A DNA stretch of 33,618 bases from the NCBI GenBank assembly GCA_017983845.1, contig JAGOAO010000003.1:1-33618 (forward strand), written 5' to 3'. The position numbers and the translations under genes were made by a program. The notes under the pieces were generated by a model that was given only the letters and a program-made list of their open reading frames with translations, made no database searches and was not told the origin of the DNA. Shown here one piece after another: positions 14,822 to 22,700 of the stretch. Positions within the stretch are counted from its first letter, which is position 1. Every line of letters starts with the position of its first letter. Source of the DNA: Sediminibacterium sp. GTDB taxonomy: Bacteria; Bacteroidota; Bacteroidia; Chitinophagales; Chitinophagaceae.

Positions 14822-14843
14822 TCAAATAAAAAAAAGTAGTAAC

Positions 14844-15848
14844 ATGGCTATATTAAGTTTTCAAAAACCGGATAAAATTGTTTTACAAAAAGCAAATGAT
14901 TTCGAAGGACAATTCGAGTTCCGTCCATTGGAGCCAGGCTTTGGTTTAACATTAGGTAATGCCTTGAGAAGAGTTTTATTAAGCTCTTTGGAAGGTTTTG
15001 CTATCGTAGGTATCAAAATTGAAGGAGTTGATCACGAATTTGCTACGATCAAAGGAATCACTGAAGACGTAACAGAAATGATCTTAAACTTAAAGCAAGT
15101 TCGTTTTAAGCGTAAGTCAGATCAAGATGTTAGTTCTGAAAAAATTACTTTATCTATCAAAGGTGGTAGCGAATTTAACGCAGGTCATATTGGTGAAGCT
15201 TCTCAACAGTTCCAGGTGATGAACCCAGAATTAGTGATTTGTTTCATGGATCCTACAGCTAAATTAGATATTGAATTAACGATCCAAAAAGGTCGTGGAT
15301 ATATTCCAGCTGAAGAGAATAAATTAAAAGATATGCCATTTGGTTATATCGCAATTGATTCTATTCATACGCCAATCAAGAACGTGAAATACGTAATGGA
15401 AAACTATCGTGTGGAGCAAAGAACAGATTATGAGAAATTAATCTTGGATGTTGCTACAGACGGAACAATTCATCCAGAAGATGCTGTAAAGCAAGCTTCT
15501 AGAATCTTGATCCAACACTTCATGATCATCACTGACGAGAACATTACCTTCGACAACAAAGAAGATAAGAAAGAAGATGTGGTAGATGAGCAAGTATTAC
15601 AATTAAGAAAAGTATTGAAGACTCCATTAGAAGATTTAGATCTTTCTGTACGTGCGTTCAATTGCTTGAAAGCTGCTAAAATTAACAGCTTGAGCGAATT
15701 GGTACAATACGAGCAAGAAGACTTAATGAAGTTCAGAAACTTTGGTCAAAAGTCTTTATCTGAAATCGAGCAAGTATTGATCGAAAGAGGATTGAGCTTT
15801 GGAATGGACTTAGGTAAATTAGGATTAGACAAATTAGATTTACAATAG
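14844..15848 (+). CDS. rpoA: RNA polymerase alpha subunit
   Basis: A 334-residue alpha subunit whose dimer scaffolds beta and beta' assembly. The N-terminal domain (to ~235) includes FRPLEPGFGLTLGNALRRVLLSSLEG and GYIPAEENK. After an acidic linker (NKEDKKEDVVDEQ) the C-terminal domain (~255-334) carries the DNA/activator-contact blocks LSVRAFNCLKAAKINSLSEL and FGQKSLSEIEQVLIERGLSF. It is complete and of normal length. It is followed by two hairpins and rplQ. Confidence 0.99.
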   Translation: MAILSFQKPDKIVLQKANDFEGQFEFRPLEPGFGLTLGNALRRVLLSSLEGFAIVGIKIEGVDHEFATIKGITEDVTEMILNLKQVRFKRKSDQDVSSEKITLSIKGGSEFNAGHIGEASQQFQVMNPELVICFMDPTAKLDIELTIQKGRGYIPAEENKLKDMPFGYIAIDSIHTPIKNVKYVMENYRVEQRTDYEKLILDVATDGTIHPEDAVKQASRILIQHFMIITDENITFDNKEDKKEDVVDEQVLQLRKVLKTPLEDLDLSVRAFNCLKAAKINSLSELVQYEQEDLMKFRNFGQKSLSEIEQVLIERGLSFGMDLGKLGLDKLDLQ

Positions 15849-15880
15849 TCGTTAAGACGGGTAAATCACTATTTATAACC

Positions 15881-15922
15881 GAGCTTCGGCTCACACCTTA
15901 CAATTCCTGACACGGTGTAAGG
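15881..15922 (+). repeat. Two consecutive hairpins in the rpoA-rplQ gap
   Basis: First, GAGC-TTCG-GCTC at 15881-15892, a four-pair UUCG hairpin. Second, CCTTACA (15896-15902) with TGTAAGG (15916-15922) around a 13-base loop. The second stem ends 16 bases before the rplQ ATG. A competing pairing ACACC/GGTGT is also possible, so a switch between two folds is conceivable. Confidence 0.5.
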
Positions 15923-15938
15923 ATAAAACTCAAATGTC

Positions 15939-16475
15939 ATGCGTCACGGAGACAAAAACAACAACCTTGGAAGAAAGAAGGCACACAGAGAAGCCTTATT
16001 GATGAACTTAGCTTGTCAAATTATCACGCACAAGCGTATCGTAACTACTTTAGCTAAAGCTAAAGCGTTAAGAAAATACGTTGAGCCATTAATTACTAAG
16101 ACTAAGAAAACAGCTTCTAAAGAGGAAATCAGTCACAATCACAGAATCGTGTTTGCTTATTTAAATGACAAAGCTGCTGTTAAAGAATTATTTACAGTAG
16201 TAGCGCCTAAAATTGCTACACGTCCAGGTGGATATACTAGAATTATCAAATTAGGTATTCGTCCAGGTGATAACGCTGAAAAAGCAATGATCGAATTAGT
16301 AGACTTCAACGAAATCTATGGTAACTCAATAGCTTCTGCTACTGAACCAGCTAAGAAGACACGTAGAAGTAAAGCAACTGCTGCTCCTAAGAAAGCTGCT
16401 GAGACTGCTGCACCTGCAGAAGAAGCTCCAGCTGAACCAGCTGCATCTACTGAAGAAACTCCATCAGCTGAATAA
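15939..16475 (+). CDS. rplQ: Ribosomal protein L17 with C-terminal extension
   Basis: A 178-residue L17, a 50S protein near the exit-tunnel opening. The conserved core (1 to ~126) opens [24 protein letters not shown] and includes [23 protein letters not shown] and [21 protein letters not shown]. Residues ~130-178 form a low-complexity tail: first basic (KKTRRSK), then Ala/Pro/Glu-rich and acidic. That tail is longer than in E. coli L17 (127 residues). The start is the ATG at 15939; an ATG five bases upstream is out of frame. It is the last gene of the cluster, followed by a strong terminator. Confidence 0.98.
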   Translation: MRHGDKNNNLGRKKAHREALLMNLACQIITHKRIVTTLAKAKALRKYVEPLITKTKKTASKEEISHNHRIVFAYLNDKAAVKELFTVVAPKIATRPGGYTRIIKLGIRPGDNAEKAMIELVDFNEIYGNSIASATEPAKKTRRSKATAAPKKAAETAAPAEEAPAEPAASTEETPSAE

Positions 16476-16497
16476 TGAATTAATTCATTTTACATAT

Positions 16498-16527
16498 AAG
16501 GCAAGACTTTGGTCTTGCCTTTTTTTT
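16498..16527 (+). terminator. Rho-independent terminator of the ribosomal cluster
   Basis: A perfect ten-pair stem, AAGGCAAGAC / GTCTTGCCTT, with loop TTTG, followed by an uninterrupted T-run to 16527. It begins 22 bases after the rplQ stop. It overlaps the predicted carA promoter: the loop itself reads TTTG, the -33 element. Confidence 0.92.
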
Positions 16528-16538
16528 GCCTATTTTTG
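16508..16538 (+). promoter_or_regulatory. Putative carA promoter
   Basis: TTTG at 16508-16511 (-33) and TATTTTTG at 16531-16538 (-7) are separated by exactly 19 bases, the preferred Bacteroidota spacing. The predicted leader before the carA ATG at 16562 is about 18 bases. This is the best two-part promoter match in the window. Confidence 0.62.
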
Positions 16539-16561
16539 AATTCTTAAACCTAGATATCAAT

Positions 16562-17656
16562 ATGACCACACAACCAGCAATTTTAGTTTTAGCAGATGGC
16601 AACGTTTTTCATGGTCAAGCTTTTGGAAAAATCGGTACGACCACAGGTGAGATCTGTTTTAACACTGGGATGACGGGTTATCAAGAGGTTTTTACAGATC
16701 CAAGTTATACCGGACAAATCATCATCATGAGTAACGTGCATATAGGCAACTATGGTGTGAAAGCGACGGATGTAGAAAGTAAGTCAGTAAAGATTCATGG
16801 TTTAATTGGAAGAAACTTAGAAGAAAAATATAGTCGTGCACAAGCGGATGGCAACTTGAATGATTATTTAATTGAAAATAATATTGTATCCATCGAAGGT
16901 TTGGATACAAGGGCATTGGTAACCCATGTTCGTGAATCTGGTGCAATGAATTGTATCATCTCTTCTGATAATTTAGATGTAGCTGCGTTGAAAGCACAGT
17001 TGGCGAAAGTGCCAAGTATGGATGGTTTAGAATTAGCAAGTACTGTGAGCACAACAGAAATATATGAATTAGGAGATGTAAATGCGCCCATTAAAGTTTC
17101 GGTTTTAGATTTTGGAGTAAAACAAAATATTTTACAATGCTTGGTAGATAGAGGCGCACATGTAAGAGTGCATCCTGCTAAAACAGATTTTGCAACTTTA
17201 AAAGCATTTAATCCAACAGGTTATTTCTTGTCCAATGGTCCTGGAGATCCGGCACCAATGGATTATGCAGTAAAAACGATTAAAGAAATTTTAGCGGAAA
17301 AAAAACCACTGTTTGGTATTTGTTTGGGACATCAGTTATTAGCTCGTGCAAATGATATCCCTACTTTTAAAATGCACCATGGTCATAGAGGACTGAATCA
17401 TCCAGTTAAGAATTTAATTACTGGAAGGTCAGAAATTACTACACAGAATCATGGTTTTGGAGTAGATCCAGAAGCGGTTAAAAAACACCCGAATGTGGAA
17501 GTGTCACACGTGAATTTAAATGACGATTCTATCGAAGGGATACGTTTAAAAGATCGTCCTGCATTCAGTGTGCAATACCATCCAGAAGCCACTCCAGGCC
17601 CGCACGATAGCCGTTATTTATTTGATGACTTTATTGCTTTAATGAAGGCGAACTAA
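16562..17656 (+). CDS. carA: Carbamoyl-phosphate synthase small subunit
   Basis: Hydrolyses glutamine and channels ammonia to CarB for carbamoyl phosphate, feeding pyrimidines and arginine. The 364-residue protein has the CarA N-terminal domain (VLADGNVFHGQAFG, then GEICFNTGMTGYQEVFTDPSYTGQII) and a class I glutamine amidotransferase domain. In the latter, LSNGPGDPAP is followed by the nucleophile Cys254 in FGICLGHQLL and by the His/Glu dyad in QYHPEATPGPHDS. I set the start at the ATG at 16562 (MTTQPAILVL). A longer frame opening with TTG at 16526 would begin inside the terminator and ahead of the promoter -7. carB is not adjacent. Confidence 0.97.
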   Translation: MTTQPAILVLADGNVFHGQAFGKIGTTTGEICFNTGMTGYQEVFTDPSYTGQIIIMSNVHIGNYGVKATDVESKSVKIHGLIGRNLEEKYSRAQADGNLNDYLIENNIVSIEGLDTRALVTHVRESGAMNCIISSDNLDVAALKAQLAKVPSMDGLELASTVSTTEIYELGDVNAPIKVSVLDFGVKQNILQCLVDRGAHVRVHPAKTDFATLKAFNPTGYFLSNGPGDPAPMDYAVKTIKEILAEKKPLFGICLGHQLLARANDIPTFKMHHGHRGLNHPVKNLITGRSEITTQNHGFGVDPEAVKKHPNVEVSHVNLNDDSIEGIRLKDRPAFSVQYHPEATPGPHDSRYLFDDFIALMKAN

Positions 17657-17678
17657 TTTGTAATTTAATAATTGTACT

Positions 17679-18113
17679 ATGCTTAATATTACCATCATCA
17701 ATGGACCTAATTTAAATTTATTAGGAAAGCGTGAACCTAGTGTTTACGGGAACGAAAGCTTTGATGATTATTTAGTGCAATTGAAGCAGGCTTTTCCAAC
17801 AGTTAATTTTACTTATTTTCAATCGAATATAGAAGGGGAGTTGGTGAATGCAATTCAACAAAATGGTTTTAATCAAGACGGAATTATTTTAAATCCCGCA
17901 GCTTATACACATACTTCTGTAGCCATTGGGGATGCCATTGCATCTGTCCAAACTCCAGTGATCGAAGTGCATATTAGCAATGTACATGCAAGAGAAGATT
18001 TTAGAAAAATATCCCATGTGTCTGCTAAAGCAGTTGGATCGATTGTTGGTTTAGGATTAAATGGATACCGTTTAGCTACAGCCTGGTTTTTAGATCAAGC
18101 TGCAAGTAAATAA
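17679..18113 (+). CDS. aroQ: 3-dehydroquinate dehydratase, type II
   Basis: Catalyses the third step of the shikimate pathway by the type II (trans-elimination) route. The 144-residue, dodecamer-forming fold is recognisable from NGPNLNLLGKREPSVYG (catalytic Arg and Tyr), FQSNIEGELVNAIQ, ILNPAAYTHTSVAI (Asn/His region), EVHISNVHAREDFRKIS (catalytic His and Arg), and GSIVGLGLNGYRLA at the end. It is 22 bases after carA on the same strand and 28 bases before the glycosyltransferase gene, so it may be in one transcript. Confidence 0.97.
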   Translation: MLNITIINGPNLNLLGKREPSVYGNESFDDYLVQLKQAFPTVNFTYFQSNIEGELVNAIQQNGFNQDGIILNPAAYTHTSVAIGDAIASVQTPVIEVHISNVHAREDFRKISHVSAKAVGSIVGLGLNGYRLATAWFLDQAASK

Positions 18114-18141
18114 TTTCAAATCAAGCATAATCAATTAGTCC

Positions 18142-19719
18142 ATGCAATCTAGGAGGATGGATTATTCCAAAAAAACAATCTGGTTAATCGCCATTGCCGT
18201 CATTGTAAAATTGGCTTTGTCCTTTTTACTTGAATTAGGTAATGATGAGGTTTACTATTACACTTATGCAGTTCAACCCGATTGGAATCATTTTGATCAT
18301 CCTCCAATGGTTGGTTGGTTGATTCAATTGTCTACTTTGAATTTACTATGGGTATCTACTTTATCCATGCGATTAGGAAGTATAGTAGCTGCAGCATTTT
18401 CCACTTGGATTATTTTTCAAACCGGAACACTCGTCAAGTCAGAACGCGCTGGATGGATTGCCGCTTTACTGTATACATTTTCTATTTACACGAGTATCAT
18501 CGCTGGTTTATTTATTATGCCAGATAGTCCACAGCTTTTATTTTTTACTTGGAGCATCTACTTGATGGCTAAGTGGGTGGTGAAGCCCCAACTGTTCAGT
18601 CAACTTAATTGGATTGGATTGGGCTGTTTGATAGGGTTGGCCACTTTGAGCAAGGTTCATGGATTGTATTTATGGGCAGGTTTTGGCGGTTTTGTTTTAT
18701 TCCATCAAATCAAAACCCTTAAACAACCTTTCTTGTATATCGCTGCATTGATCACCATTGTTTCGATCCTGCCTATTTTGTATTGGAATATGGACAATGA
18801 CTTTATCACGTATAAATTTCATTCTAAGCGCGTATTGCATTCGGGAATTCAATTTGCAAGTTTAATGCAACAAATGATAGGAGAGTTGCTGTACCAAAAT
18901 CCTTTGGTGTATATCAGTTGTTTGATTCCGCTCATTCGTTTTAGAAAGTTAAAATCGATTTTTCAAAACCATACAAACAATCAGCAGCAGTCATCTGCAA
19001 TTTTACCTTTATTGTTATGGCTTAGCATTCCATTAATTCTTTTGTTTTGGGCCATCTCTTTATTCAATCCCACTTTACCGCATTGGACAGGACCGGGTTT
19101 TATTGCCTTATTCTTAATTGCGGGAGTGTATTGGTCTGAGACCTCTAATTTGCTTTTTCCTAGATTGATTCAATGGGCCATGGGTTTTATAGGCTTCTTG
19201 CTGATTGGGTTTGTGTTATTGGTGCATGTTTTTCCAATTCAATTAGGGTCTACTTCAGCCCCAAACTTAGGAGAGTATAATCCAATCAATGACGTAACGG
19301 GCTGGACGCAATTTAGCGCCGAATTCAAGGGCTTGGTCGAGCAAGATGTGAAAGATTCAGCGATGGAGGAAAAAGCGCCTATTTTGGTCTCTAAATGGTT
19401 CCCAGCGGGGCATATTTTATTTTACACTGCAAGACCTACTCAAAAACAAGTAATTGCCATTGGTGCGCTTGAAGATGTCCATAAATTTGCTTGGTTAAAT
19501 CAAGATCAACCTAGTTTACAATTAGGGCAGGATGCATATTATATTCAACCCTCCAATTTGCCTTTTAATCCAATTGATTTGGTATTGCCTTATTTCGAAA
19601 AAATGGGTAAAACTGATACCATACAGATTCAAAAAAAGGGTTTATTGTTGAGGGAGTTCTATGTATATCGTTTTAAAAACTGTAAGAAGTTGCCAGCCCC
19701 TATTTTGACTAGAAAATAA
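18142..19719 (+). CDS. GT39/ArnT-like membrane glycosyltransferase
   Basis: A 525-residue polytopic membrane protein of the dolichyl-phosphate-mannose / ArnT superfamily, which transfers sugars from a polyprenyl-phosphate donor on the outer face of the membrane. After the first helix it has LGNDEVYYY with the Asp35-Glu36 pair in the position of the catalytic acid of GT39 proteins. DHPPMVGWL follows, then about ten more hydrophobic helices, and a C-terminal soluble portion from ~400 (KWFPAGHILFYTARPTQ). The acceptor (protein, lipid A-like or other glycan) cannot be deduced. An internal ATG at 18157 (MDYSKK) is an equally possible start. Its 3' end overlaps the tamB-like gene by 11 bases. Confidence 0.85.
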   Translation: MQSRRMDYSKKTIWLIAIAVIVKLALSFLLELGNDEVYYYTYAVQPDWNHFDHPPMVGWLIQLSTLNLLWVSTLSMRLGSIVAAAFSTWIIFQTGTLVKSERAGWIAALLYTFSIYTSIIAGLFIMPDSPQLLFFTWSIYLMAKWVVKPQLFSQLNWIGLGCLIGLATLSKVHGLYLWAGFGGFVLFHQIKTLKQPFLYIAALITIVSILPILYWNMDNDFITYKFHSKRVLHSGIQFASLMQQMIGELLYQNPLVYISCLIPLIRFRKLKSIFQNHTNNQQQSSAILPLLLWLSIPLILLFWAISLFNPTLPHWTGPGFIALFLIAGVYWSETSNLLFPRLIQWAMGFIGFLLIGFVLLVHVFPIQLGSTSAPNLGEYNPINDVTGWTQFSAEFKGLVEQDVKDSAMEEKAPILVSKWFPAGHILFYTARPTQKQVIAIGALEDVHKFAWLNQDQPSLQLGQDAYYIQPSNLPFNPIDLVLPYFEKMGKTDTIQIQKKGLLLREFYVYRFKNCKKLPAPILTRK

Positions 19720-22700
19720 AGTTTTCAAAATCTTTTCGGTAGGAGATGCTTACCCCTTGACGATTTCTTCTTCCCATACTACCTCCAATTATATCCAAAC
19801 TATTTCTGTTAAAGACAATGGCTCTTAATTTCCTGTCCTTGGTTAATACAAATTCTATGTTCACGTCTGGCAACCATTGAAAATTGTTATTCTGTATACT
19901 TGAAGCTGCTCTTAAGTTAAAATCAAAATCGCCCCCTAAATTAACAATCACTTTGTCATTGAAAAAGCTTCTACCCAATTTAAGGTTCACCCTTTGACGG
20001 TCTATTTTATTAGAGTTAATTGCGATGCCTGATCCTGTTGGGTCCAATAAATTACCACTGTTATATACTTTAGAGCCAATATCAAAACGCATGCTTTGGT
20101 CACCTGTCACTTTGTTCAATAAGTTCGTCACAGATTTATTGATCTCTCTAGTTAATAATTGTGAAATGGAATTGATTCCAATCGTGGTGACACTATAGGC
20201 ATTCGTACTATTGCCCGATGTAAAGCCAACTGGTGCAAATGAATTGAATACAATCAAGAAAGAAACCTGTTTGATAATTTCATTGTCATCACGTTCTAAT
20301 CTTGAAATGAATTGAGAAAATTCATTATCGGTACTAATTGGATTTCCAGGAGGGAAGGCCAAGGTAAATTTAATATCAGGTCTTGCTAATTTGTTTCTTA
20401 AAGCGGCAATCACATATACATTTCCTCGGTACGATTTTACAGCAGTGCTAAAATTGGCATTGCCTACCAATTCATTTAAACTTACACGTTCTGCTGTGTA
20501 CCTTGCATCTACATGTATATCTGCTTCATAAGGATTGCCTGTCCATTCAATAAAATTACCTGCTTCTGGTATGAGCTCAAATGGTTTCCTAATGAAGGAT
20601 TGAAAATTGAAATCATATTTTCCTCTTTCAATATTGTACTTGCCACGCATGGTTAAAGGTTCAATATTGCCTGCTCTTATTTTAATACGTCCATTGCCCA
20701 CAGCCTTAATTACGTCTCCTGTAAGCTCGTCCAATATCACATCAATCTGTGTTTTATTATCTGCACTTACATCTAAGTCAACCACTAAATTATAGGTTGG
20801 TTTTTCGACGGTATTGGCAAAAGACTTGCCTATTTTTTTGAATACAATGAATTCGGATTTTCCCGTTTCTTTACTTGTTGAATTGGGTAAATAAATATGC
20901 GAGCTGTCATTCACATCTGCATTGATGGTCATTTTAATATTTTCCTCAGGACCACGAATCGTCATGGTTGCTTTACCAACAGCTTGACCATAAAAATTAC
21001 TATTGTCCATAATGTCCATGTTCAATAGTTCAACTTTTGCACTTTGCATCTCCATATCGTATACCAGATGCTTAAATCCTTGGTGTAGAATTTTTCCTTT
21101 AAACTGTGCTGTTCTATTGAGCTTGTCTTTTACCTGAATGGTGCCAAAGTCGATGCCTTCGTCATTGAAACGGATTGCAGCACTATCTATAAAATAATTT
21201 ACCTTGGTGTAGTCCACTTTGAAAGCTGCATTGTTAATTTTTGCAAGCCCGCGTAATTCTGGATTTTCAATACGGCCTCCAAAATGAATCTGTCCAGTAG
21301 CTTTTCCCTTTAAGTCGGTTAATACGCCTCCAATAAATTCTTGTATCAATCCAAAGTCAGATTGGCTTAATGTTAAGTAAGCGTCTAGCGGGTTCAAGCT
21401 GTCCTTAATAGCATAAGTTCCCTTGGCTGACAAATTATAGTCAGTATTGGGGCAATTTAAGTCAAATGGAACGATCCCTGTTTTGGAATCGTAAGCCGCT
21501 TTCAATGAAGTGTTTCCAAGTTGGCTTGCGTTAAAGCTGAATTGATTGATGGCACCAACTAAATTCAAAGAAAACTGTTCATTGATATGATTCAAGTCAA
21601 TGGTTGCATGGGTGATACCTTCTAATTTAGGGTAGCTAAAAAACACATTGGTGATATCGCCTAAAATAACGTTTTCTAATTTTAATTGTAATCCATTTTT
21701 ATCGGTTGGATGATTTTGAAATTCCAATTTTTGCAATCCCTGTGTGATCTTCAATTGCTTTGCATACGTGTTATTCTTCCTCAAAGAAAGTTCACCTCCA
21801 TTTTGAATAGACCATTGTTTTTCATTTAAAATAAATGAAGAGGGCGCCCATTTGATGGAGAGTCCATCTGTAAACGTGCTTATTTTTCCTTCTAATGCGA
21901 GGTAGGCTAAAGCGGATTTACTTTCGGCATTTAATTTAAATAAAGACTGATCTTTAGATGTCGTAATATTTAATCGTGGGCTACTTAAATTAAAGCTATC
22001 AGTTAAATTAAATTGTGTACCAGAGAGGGCAAGTTTTAAACTATCCTTATTACCCAACCCGTCAATGACACCATTGGAGATGGCATAGCTATTCCATTGT
22101 GCATAGGGCAGTTGGGCATGTAATTGAAGTGACTGTTTATCCGTGTCGATCCTTCCATTGATGGACATATTATTAAATCCTGAGAACTCATCTCTAAAAA
22201 TTCGGATATAAGGTTCAAAATAATTTGTTTTTACTTGGAAAGAAAAATTCTGGTTAACTGGTGCTTCTTTAAGGTTCTTGATATAATTGGGAATATAGCC
22301 TTGCAAAAAGTACTGAACACTATTAGGCAATTGATTGATATTGAATTTGCCAATAATGCTTGCTTGAATATCGTCACTAGATATAGTGATGTTCTTTTTC
22401 CCCTCTAGGATGTTGGACTTGAGTGAAATAGAATCAAAGTTGATCGTAGCAGTGTTGCTTTTTAATTTACCGTTGTAGAATTTAGCAAAACCAATGAAGT
22501 TGTCAATATTGGAACCTGCAAAATTAACGTCCAATAAGCCCGTCAACTGTATCGGGTTTTTAGAAAATTGCAAAGCACTCAAATTGGCATTGGTTAAATC
22601 ACCTACAGCATTAAAACTTGGGGTTGCGTTTTTAAAATCAACTTCCAAATTGCTTATGAAATTAATGTTGGGATCTTTAATCTTGATGGTTCCATTATAA

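Noticed and set aside
14517..14825. Antisense reading frames of 76-102 residues over rpsD.
   Set aside because: They are opposite a highly conserved ribosomal protein gene and have no recognisable domain; long antisense frames are expected from its codon bias.
16526..16561. An in-frame TTG start that would add 12 residues to carA.
   Set aside because: It lies within the T-run of the preceding terminator and before the predicted -7 element, so it would not be on the mRNA; the ATG at 16562 gives the normal CarA N-terminus.
18151..18156. AGGAGG directly before the ATG at 18157, resembling a Shine-Dalgarno site.
   Set aside because: Spacing to that ATG is zero, which would not work, and Bacteroidota rarely use Shine-Dalgarno signals; it is probably coding sequence or chance.
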